64,000 nucleotides of DNA from Orrella sp037026685 (lineage in GTDB: Bacteria > Pseudomonadota > Gammaproteobacteria > Burkholderiales > Burkholderiaceae_B), in assembly GCF_037026685.1 (NCBI RefSeq), contig NZ_JBANET010000006.1, positions 1 to 64,000 on the forward strand. The letters are read 5' to 3'. The notes beneath the pieces are model-generated. The model did no database searches. It was given only the letters and a program-made list of their open reading frames with translations, and was not told where the DNA came from. Numbering within the stretch: the stretch's first letter is position 1; each line of letters starts with the position of its first letter. Shown piece by piece: positions 54,356-63,307 of this stretch. Position numbers and translations under genes: made by a program.

Positions 54356-54910
54356 ATGAATAATACTGTTACGACACAATCCTCGCCCCAGCAGTACGAC
54401 CTGCGCATCCTGCGCGCCCTGCGCCGCATCACGCGCTCGATCGCGCTGCATTCGCGCCAGCTGGCGGCCTGCAGCCACATCACCGCGCCGCAGCTGATCT
54501 GCCTGCGCACCATCCTGGCCGCCCAGGCGCCGCTGACGGCCACCGCCATCAGCCGCGAGATGCACGTCAGTCCCAGCACCGTCGTGGGCATCCTCGACCG
54601 TCTGGAAGACAAGGGCCTGATCCGCCGCGAGCGCGGCCGCGAAGACCGCCGCATCGTCTTCGTCAGCGCCACCGAGGCTGGCGCCGTGCTGGCCAGCGAA
54701 GCGCCTTCGCCGCTGCAAAAGAAGCTGGCCGACGCGCTCAATGCGCTGCCCGAGCTCGAGCAGGCCACCATCACGCTTTCGCTCGAACGCATCGTCGACC
54801 TGATGGAAGCGGGCGGCCAGCCCGCCGGCGAGCCGCTGGGCGACCTGCATTCACCCATCCTGGACGTGCCCACGCACGGCACGCCGCCTGAATCGGGGCT
54901 GGTGGTATGA
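54356..54910 (+). CDS. ectR: MarR family regulator of ectoine synthesis
   Basis: A 184-residue MarR-type repressor: winged helix at about 50-110 (ISREMHVSPSTVVGILDRLEDKGLIRRERGREDRR). It has an extra hydrophilic C-terminal tail of about 30 residues. Its stop overlaps the ectA start by four bases (ATGA), so it is translationally coupled to the biosynthetic genes. EctR proteins of methylotrophs repress ectABC but are usually divergent; here the regulator leads the operon. A palindrome in its own promoter suggests feedback. Confidence 0.88.
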   Translation: MNNTVTTQSSPQQYDLRILRALRRITRSIALHSRQLAACSHITAPQLICLRTILAAQAPLTATAISREMHVSPSTVVGILDRLEDKGLIRRERGREDRRIVFVSATEAGAVLASEAPSPLQKKLADALNALPELEQATITLSLERIVDLMEAGGQPAGEPLGDLHSPILDVPTHGTPPESGLVV

Positions 54911-55467
54911 GCGTGCAAGCCGAGGGCGACGCGCAGGCAAATGCGCTCGGCGCGCCGTATGGCCTGCGCCAGCCGCGCAGGACGGACGGCGCGGCCATCC
55001 ACGCGCTGATCGCTGCCTGCCCCCCGCTGGACCTGAACTCGGTCTATGCCTACCTGCTGCAATGCGAGCATTTCGCGCAGACCGGCGTGGTGGCCGAGCG
55101 CGAGGGGCGCATCGACGGCTTCATTTCCGCCTACGTGCCGCCAGGCCGCCCGGACGTGCTGTTCGTCTGGCAGGTGGCGGTGCATGAAAGGGCAAGGGGG
55201 CATGGCCTGGGCCAGCGCATGCTGGCCGAGATCCTGGGCCGGCCCGCCTGCGCGGCGGTGCGTTTCGTGGAAACCACCGTCGGCCCGGACAACCAGGCCT
55301 CGCGCGGCATGTTCGCCGCGCTGGCCCGCCAGCGCCAGGCGGGCATCGAAGAATCCCCCTTGTTTCCGGCCAGCCTGTTCGGCGAAGGGCCGGCGCACGA
55401 GGACGAAATGCTTTTACGGATAGGTCCGTTCAAGGCCGGCCCACCGGGCGGCGCGGCGCGGACCTGA
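54907..55467 (+). CDS. ectA: L-2,4-diaminobutyrate acetyltransferase
   Basis: A 186-residue GNAT enzyme that acetylates 2,4-diaminobutyrate to N-gamma-acetyl-diaminobutyrate, the second step of ectoine synthesis. LRQPRRTDGAAIHALIAAC, CPPLDLNSVYAYLLQC, the acetyl-CoA loop HERARGHGLGQRML and FVETTVGPDNQASRGMF are diagnostic. It overlaps ectR by four bases and is followed by ectB after 104 bases. The Gly/Pro-rich C-terminus is slightly longer than usual. Confidence 0.94.
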   Translation: MSVQAEGDAQANALGAPYGLRQPRRTDGAAIHALIAACPPLDLNSVYAYLLQCEHFAQTGVVAEREGRIDGFISAYVPPGRPDVLFVWQVAVHERARGHGLGQRMLAEILGRPACAAVRFVETTVGPDNQASRGMFAALARQRQAGIEESPLFPASLFGEGPAHEDEMLLRIGPFKAGPPGGAART

Positions 55468-55571
55468 CCACGAACCGGGTCCGGCCGCCGCACGCTGCCC
55501 GCGCGGATGCGGCCCCTTCCACGCCGGGCCCACGGAACGCCAGTTCCACAAACAGAGAGAGGGAGAAAGAT

Positions 55572-56879
55572 ATGGACCTGAAAATCTTTGACCGCATGGA
55601 GTCCGAAGTCCGAGGATACATCCGGTCGTTTCCGGTGATCTTCAACCAGGCGAAAGGCTCCTTGCTGATCGACGAGAACCGCTCCGAATACATCGACTTC
55701 TTCAGCGGCGCGGGCACGCTGAACTACGGCCACAATAACCCGCTGTTCAAGGAAAAACTGGTCGAGTACCTGCACGCCGACGGCGTGGTGCATGGCCTGG
55801 ACATGGCCACCAGCGCCAAGAAGCAGTTTCTGGAAACCGTGGACCGGGTGCTGCTCAAGCCGCGCAAGTGGCAATACACGCTGCAGTTCACCGGGCCGAC
55901 CGGCACCAACGCCGTCGAGGCCGCACTCAAGATCGCGCGCCAGGTCAAGGGCCGCCCGAACGTCGTTTCGTTCACGCACGGCTTTCACGGCGTGAGCGGC
56001 GGTTCGCTGGCGGCCACGGCCAACGCCAAGTTCCGCGACGCGGCCGGCGTGGCGCTGGGCAACACCACCTTCATGCCCTATGACGGCTATTTCGGTCCCG
56101 ACGTGGACACCATCGCCTATCTGGAGCGCATGCTCGATGACCCCAGCAGCGGCATGGACAAGCCGGCTGCGGTGATCGTGGAAACCGTGCAGGGCGAGGG
56201 CGGCGTCAACGTGGCCACCCTGCGCTGGCTCAAGGAGCTGGAAAAGCTGTGCCAGCGGCACGACATGCTGCTCATCGTGGACGACATCCAGGTCGGCTGC
56301 GGGCGAACCGGCAGCTTCTTCAGCTTCGAGTCGGCCGGCATCCGCCCGGACATCGTCACGCTGTCCAAGTCGCTCTCGGGCTTTGGCCTGCCCATGTCGC
56401 TGGTGCTGATGAAGCCCGAGCTGGACATCTGGAAGCCCGGCGCCCACAGCGGCACCTTCCGGGGCAACAACCTGGCCTTCGTGACCGCCACGGCCGCCCT
56501 GGACCACTACTGGACCAGCGATGCCTTCTCCACCGAGATCCAGCGCAAGGAGCGCCTGGTGCGCGACTGGCTGGAAAACCTGGTGCACAGCTATCCGGCC
56601 GCGGGCCTGGGCGCGCGCGGCCGCGGCCTGATCCAGGGCCTGGTGACCCAGGCCGATCCCTCGCTGGCCAACAAGATCGCCCAGAAGGCCTTCTCGCATG
56701 GCCTGGTGATCGAAACCTCGGGCGCCCAGGACGAGGTGCTCAAGCTGCTGCCGGCCCTGACCATCGAGGACGAGCTGCTCACGCGCGGCCTGGACGTCAT
56801 CGAGCGCAGCGTGGCCGAAGTGCTGGCCGAACAGGGCGAAGGCGCCCGTGTATTGAAGTTTGGAGGTAACCGTCGATGA
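55572..56879 (+). CDS. ectB: Diaminobutyrate-2-oxoglutarate transaminase
   Basis: A 435-residue PLP enzyme converting aspartate semialdehyde to 2,4-diaminobutyrate with glutamate, the first step of ectoine synthesis. It begins MDLKIFDRMESEVRGYIRSF, the standard EctB start; the PLP lysine is Lys266 in TLSKSLSGFGLP and the HSGTFRGNN motif closes the site. A GGGAGA site precedes it. Its stop overlaps ectC by four bases. No specialised aspartokinase (ask_ect) gene is in the cluster, so flux depends on the general aspartate pathway. Confidence 0.96.
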   Translation: MDLKIFDRMESEVRGYIRSFPVIFNQAKGSLLIDENRSEYIDFFSGAGTLNYGHNNPLFKEKLVEYLHADGVVHGLDMATSAKKQFLETVDRVLLKPRKWQYTLQFTGPTGTNAVEAALKIARQVKGRPNVVSFTHGFHGVSGGSLAATANAKFRDAAGVALGNTTFMPYDGYFGPDVDTIAYLERMLDDPSSGMDKPAAVIVETVQGEGGVNVATLRWLKELEKLCQRHDMLLIVDDIQVGCGRTGSFFSFESAGIRPDIVTLSKSLSGFGLPMSLVLMKPELDIWKPGAHSGTFRGNNLAFVTATAALDHYWTSDAFSTEIQRKERLVRDWLENLVHSYPAAGLGARGRGLIQGLVTQADPSLANKIAQKAFSHGLVIETSGAQDEVLKLLPALTIEDELLTRGLDVIERSVAEVLAEQGEGARVLKFGGNRR

Positions 56880-57274
56880 TCGTACGCAATGTCAAGGATG
56901 TGATCGGGACCAAGGACGAGGTCAAGACCGAGAACTGGCTGAGCCGCCGCGTGCTGCTCAAGAAGGACGGCATGGGCTTTTCCTTTCACGAAACGGTGAT
57001 CTTTCCCGGCACCGAGACGCACATCCACTACCAGAACCATCTCGAGGCGGTCTGGGTGGTCGAGGGCGACGGCGAGATCGAAACCATCGCCGACGGCAAG
57101 AAATACAAGCTCGAGCCGGGCGTGGTCTATGCGCTGGACAAGAACGACGAGCACTGGCTGCGCGGCGGCAAGGCGCCTTGCCGGGTGCTGTGCGTCTTCA
57201 ATCCGCCGCTGACCGGCCTGGAGGTCCACGACGAGAAGGGGGTATACCCCATCGTCGAGGACGAGGCCGCCTGA
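56876..57274 (+). CDS. ectC: L-ectoine synthase
   Basis: A 132-residue cupin that closes the ring of N-gamma-acetyl-diaminobutyrate to give ectoine. MIVRNVKDVIGT is the family start; the metal-binding His/Glu pattern is seen in ETHIHYQNHLEAVWVVEG and in the second cupin motif ALDKNDEHWLRG. It is translationally coupled to ectB. Confidence 0.96.
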   Translation: MIVRNVKDVIGTKDEVKTENWLSRRVLLKKDGMGFSFHETVIFPGTETHIHYQNHLEAVWVVEGDGEIETIADGKKYKLEPGVVYALDKNDEHWLRGGKAPCRVLCVFNPPLTGLEVHDEKGVYPIVEDEAA

Positions 57275-57371
57275 GTCCCCGCCTACGGGGCCGGCGCCCT
57301 TGCCGCACCGGCCGCCGCGCCGGTTCGAGGGCGGCGGAGCACGGACAGGACACAGATAGGAGGAACCCGCA

Positions 57372-58295
57372 ATGATTACCCCTGCAAAGGACATCTACGC
57401 ATCGCGCACCGACCGGGGCGCGGCCATCATCGCCCGCCAGGACCCCGTGGTCTACGGCGGCGGCACTTATGCCGACGCGCTGGACAAGGACCAGCTCGCC
57501 GCCTACGAAGCCGATGGCTTCCTGCTGCTGGAGAACGTGTTCTCCGAGGAGGAGGTCAAGGCGCTGACCGCCGAGGTCGAGCGCATGACGCGCGATCCGG
57601 CCATCATCCGCCGCGAGGAGGCCATCACCGAACCGAACAGCGATGCCGTGCGCTCCATTTTCATGGTGCACGTGCTCAGCCCGGTGATGCAGCGCCTGGC
57701 CCGCGATCCGCGCCTGATCCACGTGGCGCGCCAGATCCTGGGCTCGGAGGTCTACATGCACCAGTCGCGCGCCAATCTCAAGCCCGGCTTCAAGGGCAAG
57801 GAGTTCTACTGGCACTCGGACTTCGAGACCTGGCACGTCGAGGACGGCATGCCCGGCATGCGCGCGCTCAGCTGCTCGGTGCTGCTGACCGACAACAACG
57901 TGTGCAACGGGCCGCTGATGCTGGTGCCCGGTTCGCACCACCAGTTCATCTCGTGCGTGGGCCAGACGCCCGAGAACCACTACAAGCAGTCGCTCAAGAA
58001 ACAGGAATACGGCGTGCCCGATCCGGTCAGCCTGCAATTGCTGACCGAGCAGGGCGGCATCCGCGCCATGACGGCCAAGGCCGGCTCGGTGGTGTTCTTC
58101 GACTGCAACACCATGCACGGCTCGAACAGCAACATCTCGCCGTGGCCGCGCGCCAACGTCTTCATGGTCTACAACAGCATGGAGAACACGCTGCAGCCGC
58201 CCAAGTACGGCCTGGCCCCGCGCCCCGAGCACATCGCCACGCGCCGCGCCTTCTCGGCGCTGACGCCGCTGGACACGCTCAAGGCCGTGAGCTGA
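57372..58295 (+). CDS. ectD: Ectoine 5-hydroxylase
   Basis: A 307-residue non-heme iron, 2-oxoglutarate-dependent dioxygenase that makes 5-hydroxyectoine. The iron ligands are His148 and Asp150 (FYWHSDFETWHVEDGMP) and His249 (NTMHGSN), at the same positions as in characterised EctD. A strong AGGAGG site lies before the start, 97 bases after ectC. With ectABC it gives the cell both ectoine and hydroxyectoine as osmolytes and protein stabilisers. A clear terminator follows. Confidence 0.96.
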   Translation: MITPAKDIYASRTDRGAAIIARQDPVVYGGGTYADALDKDQLAAYEADGFLLLENVFSEEEVKALTAEVERMTRDPAIIRREEAITEPNSDAVRSIFMVHVLSPVMQRLARDPRLIHVARQILGSEVYMHQSRANLKPGFKGKEFYWHSDFETWHVEDGMPGMRALSCSVLLTDNNVCNGPLMLVPGSHHQFISCVGQTPENHYKQSLKKQEYGVPDPVSLQLLTEQGGIRAMTAKAGSVVFFDCNTMHGSNSNISPWPRANVFMVYNSMENTLQPPKYGLAPRPEHIATRRAFSALTPLDTLKAVS

Positions 58296-58329
58296 TCCCT
58301 CCCGGGCGGGGCCGCAAGGTCTTGTCCGT

Positions 58330-58360
58330 GGCCGGCGCCCGCGGGGGCGCCGGCCTTTTG
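58330..58360 (+). terminator. Intrinsic terminator of the ectoine operon
   Basis: An 11-base perfect GC stem (GGCCGGCGCCC/GGGCGCCGGCC) with a four-base loop, followed by TTTTGT, 35 bases after the ectD stop. Confidence 0.85.
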
Positions 58361-58423
58361 TCTTCCGCCCCCTGGCCGGGCAGATTATGATGGGCCGCTT
58401 CCACATCCCTGCCGGGCCGCGCC

Positions 58424-59296
58424 ATGAACGCCACCTTAGTCGGGCTGCACAGCTATCCCATCAAATCCTGCGGCGCCCTGGACTGGACGGTGGCGGCCGT
58501 GACGGCGGCCGGCCTGGCGCTGGACCGCCAATGGATGCTGGTCAGCGAGGACGGCCGTTTCATGACGCAGCGGCAGTGGCCGGCCATGGCGCTGGTCCGT
58601 CCCGTGCTGCGCGAGAACGCCTTGTGGGTCGGCGCCCCGGGAATGCCCGAGCTGCGCGTCGCCGCGCTGGACGAGGCGCCGCCCGAGGGGCCGGCCCGCA
58701 CCCTGACGGTCTGGCGCGACAACGTGCCGGGACAGGATGCCGGCGCCGAGGCGGCGGCCTGGTTCAGCAACGCGCTGGGCGAGCCCTGCCGGCTTTACCG
58801 CCTGCACCCGCAGGCGCGGCGCCTGGCCAGTCCCGAGCATGTCACCGCCTGGCGCTTGCGGCACGGACAGGCCGTGCCGGAGCTGGGCTCGCGCCACGCC
58901 TTCGGTTTTGCCGACGGCTTTCCGCTGCTGGTGGCCAGCCAGGACTCGCTGCGCGAGCTCAACGCCAGGCTCGCCCGGCAGGGGCATGCGCCGGTGCCCA
59001 TGGACCGCTTTCGCCCCAACGTCGTGATAGAGGGCCTGGAGCCCTACGACGAGGATCACGTCGCCTGGCTGCGCTGCGGCCAGGTGGTGCTGGCGCTGGT
59101 CAAGCCTTGCTCGCGCTGCACGGTGCCCGACGTGGACCAGGCCAGCGGCCTGCGCGGCGAGGAGCCCGGCCGTACGCTGGCGGCCTATCGCCGCCGGCAA
59201 GAGGGCGTGATGTTCGGCCAGAACGCCGTGGCGCATGCGCCGGCCGGCGCGGTCCTGGCGGTCGGCGAGCCCGTCCGGGCCGAGTTCGCATTCTGA
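58424..59296 (+). CDS. MOSC domain protein (YcbX-like)
   Basis: A 290-residue protein with an MOSC N-terminal beta-barrel (about 1-120, beginning VGLHSYPIKSCGALDW) and a C-terminal MOSC domain. The conserved cysteine for molybdenum cofactor or sulfur transfer is Cys229 in LVKPCSRCTVPDVD. Relatives (YcbX, mARC) reduce N-hydroxylated bases with a ferredoxin-like partner. The gene 108 bases downstream encodes an iron-sulfur flavoprotein reductase that could be such an electron donor; this is inference. It follows the ectoine terminator and is independently transcribed. Confidence 0.88.
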   Translation: MNATLVGLHSYPIKSCGALDWTVAAVTAAGLALDRQWMLVSEDGRFMTQRQWPAMALVRPVLRENALWVGAPGMPELRVAALDEAPPEGPARTLTVWRDNVPGQDAGAEAAAWFSNALGEPCRLYRLHPQARRLASPEHVTAWRLRHGQAVPELGSRHAFGFADGFPLLVASQDSLRELNARLARQGHAPVPMDRFRPNVVIEGLEPYDEDHVAWLRCGQVVLALVKPCSRCTVPDVDQASGLRGEEPGRTLAAYRRRQEGVMFGQNAVAHAPAGAVLAVGEPVRAEFAF

Positions 59297-59404
59297 TCCG
59301 CGCCGCGGGGGCGGGCCGCGCCCCAAAAGGCTAGAATTGCGGATTGACACCCATCCCCATTCGCCATCCGGGCGCGCACGGCGCCTCGCATCCAGATCGA
59401 ATCC

Positions 59405-60451
59405 ATGAGCTTTCAGGTCACCGTCCTGCCCAGCAACCATACCTTCACCGCCGAGCCGAGCCAGTCGCTGCTGGACGCGGCCCTGGCTGCCGGCATCGTC
59501 CTGCCCTACAGCTGCCGCAACGGCGCCTGTTCCACCTGCAAGGGCAAGGTGGTGTCGGGCAGCTTCGAGGCCGGTCCGGCCCCCGAGCAGATCCTGACCG
59601 CCGAAGAGCGCGAGCAGGGCTACACGCTGTTCTGCCAGGCCAAGCCGCAATCGGACATGGTGCTCGAATCGGCCGAAGTCAGGCTGGCCAGCGATATCCA
59701 GGTGCGCAAGCTGCCGGCGCGCGTGATCGGCATGGAGCGGGCGGCGCACGACGTGATGGTGCTCCGGCTGCAGCTGCCGGCCACCGAAACCTTCCGCTAT
59801 TACGCCGGCCAGTACGTCGAGGTCATCCTCAAGGACGGGCGGCGCCGCAGCTACTCCATGGCCGTGGCCCCGCACGAAGGCGGTCCGCTGGAGCTGCACG
59901 TGCGCCACATGCCCGGCGGCGTTTTCACCGACCACGTGTTCGGCGCCGGCGCCACCCAGATGAAGGAACGCGAGATCCTGCGCCTGGAAGGGCCGCTGGG
60001 TTCGTTCTTCCTGCGCGAGGACTCCGAGCGTCCCATCGTGCTGCTGGCCAGCGGCACGGGCTTTGCCCCGGTCAAGGCGATGGTCCAGCACATGCTGCAT
60101 GCCGGCATCGCGCGCCCGGTGCGCCTGTACTGGGGCGGGCGCCGCCCGCACGACTTGTACATGGACGCGCTGGCCCGCAGCTGGGAATCGGCGCTGCCCG
60201 ATTTCCGCTACGTGCCGGTGGTGTCCGCAGCCCAGCCCGAGGATGCCTGGCAAGGCCGCACGGGCCTGGTGCACGAGGCGGTCATGCAGGACCTGCCCGA
60301 CCTGTCGGGCTGGCAGGTGTATGCCTGCGGCACGCCGCTGATGGTCAACGCGGCCCGGGTGGATTTCGCCCAGCGCTGCGGCCTGCCCGATGACGAGTTC
60401 TATGCCGACGCCTTCACCTCCGAGGCCGATGTCGCGGCCATCAAGGGATAG
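59405..60451 (+). CDS. 2Fe-2S ferredoxin-FAD-NAD(P)H reductase (AscD/glucoseen-reductase-like)
   Basis: A 348-residue electron-transfer protein. The plant-type [2Fe-2S] ligands are Cys37, Cys42, Cys45 and Cys77 (CRNGACSTC and LFCQAKP), followed by an FAD domain with RRSYSMA and an NAD domain with SGTGFAPVKAM and the YACGTPLM end. It resembles CDP-6-deoxy-3,4-glucoseen reductases and oxygenase reductases. No deoxysugar dehydratase or oxygenase is present. The nearest possible partner is the upstream MOSC protein. Confidence 0.88.
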   Translation: MSFQVTVLPSNHTFTAEPSQSLLDAALAAGIVLPYSCRNGACSTCKGKVVSGSFEAGPAPEQILTAEEREQGYTLFCQAKPQSDMVLESAEVRLASDIQVRKLPARVIGMERAAHDVMVLRLQLPATETFRYYAGQYVEVILKDGRRRSYSMAVAPHEGGPLELHVRHMPGGVFTDHVFGAGATQMKEREILRLEGPLGSFFLREDSERPIVLLASGTGFAPVKAMVQHMLHAGIARPVRLYWGGRRPHDLYMDALARSWESALPDFRYVPVVSAAQPEDAWQGRTGLVHEAVMQDLPDLSGWQVYACGTPLMVNAARVDFAQRCGLPDDEFYADAFTSEADVAAIKG

Positions 60452-60586
60452 GCGGCTGGCCGGCGCCTTGCGCCGGGTGTTTGTGGCGGCTGCCGTGCAC
60501 GGTAAACTCCCGTATCCGTCCTGGGCGCAGCCTGCGCATCCTGCCTGGCGCCCGGCCGGAACCGATCAGGCGGGAGCCAATCTGGA

Positions 60587-61843
60587 ATGAAAATCGCGGT
60601 TTTGGGCAGCGGCATCATCGGCACGGCCAGTGCCTGGTGGCTGCAGCAAGCGGGCCATGATGTCGTGGTGGTCGACCGGGCCAGCGGCCCGGCCCGCGAA
60701 ACCAGCTTTGCCAACGGCGGCCAGATATCGGTCTCGTATGCCGAGCCCTGGGCCAATCCGCAGGCCCCGCTCAAGCTGCTGCGCTGGATCTTCCAGGACG
60801 ACGCGCCGCTGTATTTCCGTCCGCGGCTCGATTGGCGGCAGTGGCAATGGGGCCTGGCCTTCCTGCGCGAGTGCCTGCCCGGCCGGCTGGCGCCCAACAT
60901 CCGCGCCATGGTCAACCTGGCTGAATACAGCCGCTCGACCCTGCAGCAGATGCGCGCCGGGCTGGACATCCGCTACGACCATCTCGAACGCGGCATCCTG
61001 AACTTCTATCGCACGCCTGCCGAATTCGACGCTTCCCAGCGTGCCGCCGGCCTGATGCGCGACTTCGGCGTCGAGCGGCGCATCCTGGGCCCGGACGAAG
61101 TGGTGGCCATCGAGCCGGCGCTGGCGCCCCGGCGCGACCTGATCGTGGGCGGAGACTACACCCCGGATGACGAAAGCGGCGACGTGCACCTGTTCACCGC
61201 CGCGCTGGCCGAACGCGCGGCGCAGGCCGGCGTGCAGTTCCTCTTCAATACCCAGGTCACGCGCCTGCAGGGCGAGGGCGGCCAGGTGCGCGCGGCCGAG
61301 CTCATCCAGGCCGACGGCCGCTACGGCGCGCTCAAGGCCGATGCCTACGTCGTGGCACTGGGCAGCTTCACGCCCGATCTCGTGCGTCCGCTGGGCGTGT
61401 CCTGCCCCATCTATCCCGCCAAGGGCTATTCGGCCACCTTCCCCGTGACCGACCCCGCCGGCGCGCCCACCGTCAGCCTGACCGACAGCGGCCACAAGGT
61501 GGTGTTCAGCCGCCTGGGCGAGCGGCTGCGCATGGCCGGCACGGCCGAGCTGTCGGGCTATTCGCGGGCCCTGAACCCTGTGCGCTGCCAGGCCCTGACG
61601 CGCCTGGCGCGCGAGCTTTTTCCCGAGGCGCTCGACTTCGAGCGCGTCAGCTACTGGTCGGGCTTGCGCCCGTCCACCCCTTCGAACGTGCCGCTCATCG
61701 GCCGCACACGCGTGTCCAACCTGTTCCTGAACGCAGGCCACGGCACGCTGGGCTGGACCATGGGCGTCGGCTCGGGCAGGGCGCTGGCCGACATCGTGGA
61801 TGGACGCCAGCCCGAACCCGATTTTCCTTTCATCGGCTTGTAG
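60587..61843 (+). CDS. dadA: D-amino acid dehydrogenase small subunit
   Basis: A 418-residue FAD enzyme that deaminates D-alanine and other D-amino acids, passing electrons to the respiratory chain. The start MKIAVLGSGIIGTASAWWLQ holds the GxGxxG dinucleotide motif, with VVVDRASGPARETSFANGGQ next; the C-terminal LNAGHGTLGWTMGVGSGRAL is standard. No alanine racemase dadX or dadR is adjacent. The following binding-protein gene begins two bases after the stop. Confidence 0.93.
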   Translation: MKIAVLGSGIIGTASAWWLQQAGHDVVVVDRASGPARETSFANGGQISVSYAEPWANPQAPLKLLRWIFQDDAPLYFRPRLDWRQWQWGLAFLRECLPGRLAPNIRAMVNLAEYSRSTLQQMRAGLDIRYDHLERGILNFYRTPAEFDASQRAAGLMRDFGVERRILGPDEVVAIEPALAPRRDLIVGGDYTPDDESGDVHLFTAALAERAAQAGVQFLFNTQVTRLQGEGGQVRAAELIQADGRYGALKADAYVVALGSFTPDLVRPLGVSCPIYPAKGYSATFPVTDPAGAPTVSLTDSGHKVVFSRLGERLRMAGTAELSGYSRALNPVRCQALTRLARELFPEALDFERVSYWSGLRPSTPSNVPLIGRTRVSNLFLNAGHGTLGWTMGVGSGRALADIVDGRQPEPDFPFIGL

Positions 61844-61845
61844 AC

Positions 61846-63156
61846 ATGACTGAACACACCTTCGCGGGCCTGGCCCGCACGCTGCGGGCCACCGGGCACG
61901 CCATGATCCTTGGCCTGGGCGCGGCCTGCGCCACGGCCTACGCCGCCACCGATATCCAGGTCTGGCACACGCTGGCCGGACCGAACCGGGCCGAGTTCGA
62001 GAAGCTCGTCAAGCAGTTCAACCGCGACCAGAAGGACGTGCGGGTCGTGCTGCGCGGCTTCGACAGCCAGGCCGCCCTGCGCGAGGAAACCGGCAAGGCG
62101 CTGGCCGCCAAGAAGGCGCCGCACCTGGTGCAGATCGCCGACAACCATTCGCCCGAGGTGATCGCCGAGCACAAGAACATCCTGCCGATGTACCGCCTGC
62201 TGGACGACTACCCGATCCGGGACCTGGCCTGGTTCCTGCCGCAGACCTCGAACTTCGTGCGCGACAGCCGCGGCCGCCTGCTGGCCTTCCCGTTCATGGC
62301 CGAGGTGCCGGTCATGTTCTACAACCTGGATGCCTACAAGAAGGCCGGCCTGGATCCCAAGGCCCCGGCCCGCACCTGGAACGACCTGCAGGCCGAGCTG
62401 CTGCAGCTGCGGGCTTCCGGGGTGCATTGCCCCTACGCCACCAGCGACGCCGTGAAGGTGCACCTGGCCAACCTGGCGCCGGTCAACGGCAAGCTCTACG
62501 CCACCTCCGATAACGGGCTGGGCAAGGGCCAGCCCAAGCTGAACTTCGATTCGCTCTACATGCGCCACATCTCGCTGATGGTCAGCTGGACGCGGTCGAT
62601 GCTGCTGACCGAGCACCCCAACGACAATACGCCCGACGCCTCCTTCGCCAAGGGCGCCTGCTCGGTGCTGACCTCGGGCACCGGCGCGCTGGGCCAGCTG
62701 CAGGCGGCCAAGGGGCTGTCCTTCGGCGTGGCGCCGCTGCCTTACTATCCGCAAGTGGCCAAGCAGCCCGGCCGTCCCTTCGTGAGCGGCTCGGCCCTGT
62801 GGGCCATCGCCGGCCATCCGCGCAGCGAGGACAAGGCTTCGGCGACTTTCCTGGCCTACCTGGCCACGCCGGTGGTGGCGGCGCAATGGCACCAGCAGAC
62901 GGGCTACCTGCCCCTGACCGAGGCGGCCTTCCGCGCCTCGGACGTGTCGTTCTACAACAAGATCCCGGGCGCCCACCAGCTGATCGAAGCGCTGCGCACG
63001 CAGCCTTCGCCGTCTTCGCGCGGCTTTCGCCTGAACAACTATCCGCAGATCGAGACGGTGATGAACACCGAGCTGCAAAACGCCTTGACCGGCCAGACGC
63101 CGCCGATGCGGGCGCTGAACAACATCTCGGAGAAGGCGTCGGCGCTCATGCGGTGA
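61846..63156 (+). CDS. UgpB-like extracellular solute-binding protein
   Basis: A 436-residue type 1 binding protein, resembling the sn-glycerol-3-phosphate binding protein UgpB (DIQVWHTLAGPNRAEFEKLVKQFN, VMFYNLDAYKKAGLDP). A long N-terminal segment with a hydrophobic stretch (ATGHAMILGLGAACATAYAA) is the likely signal peptide; an internal ATG at 61903 would give a neater one. No permease or ATPase follows. It is only two bases after dadA, so the two are co-transcribed. Confidence 0.87.
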   Translation: MTEHTFAGLARTLRATGHAMILGLGAACATAYAATDIQVWHTLAGPNRAEFEKLVKQFNRDQKDVRVVLRGFDSQAALREETGKALAAKKAPHLVQIADNHSPEVIAEHKNILPMYRLLDDYPIRDLAWFLPQTSNFVRDSRGRLLAFPFMAEVPVMFYNLDAYKKAGLDPKAPARTWNDLQAELLQLRASGVHCPYATSDAVKVHLANLAPVNGKLYATSDNGLGKGQPKLNFDSLYMRHISLMVSWTRSMLLTEHPNDNTPDASFAKGACSVLTSGTGALGQLQAAKGLSFGVAPLPYYPQVAKQPGRPFVSGSALWAIAGHPRSEDKASATFLAYLATPVVAAQWHQQTGYLPLTEAAFRASDVSFYNKIPGAHQLIEALRTQPSPSSRGFRLNNYPQIETVMNTELQNALTGQTPPMRALNNISEKASALMR

Positions 63157-63307
63157 TGCCGCAGGGCCGCTGAAACGCGGCGCGAGGCCCGGGGGGGCTT
63201 AAGCGGCGTTTGTATCCATCCGGATATTTCGCGGCTTGTCCGCCCCCGTTGCGCGGGCCACCATGCAAGCCATCCGGCCATCTTGGCCGGGCCTTGCGTG
63301 GTGAGCC

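Noticed and set aside
55534..55547. Small hairpin GGAAC-GCCA-GTTCC between ectA and ectB
   Set aside because: Only five pairs, no T-run and inside a co-transcribed operon; likely chance.
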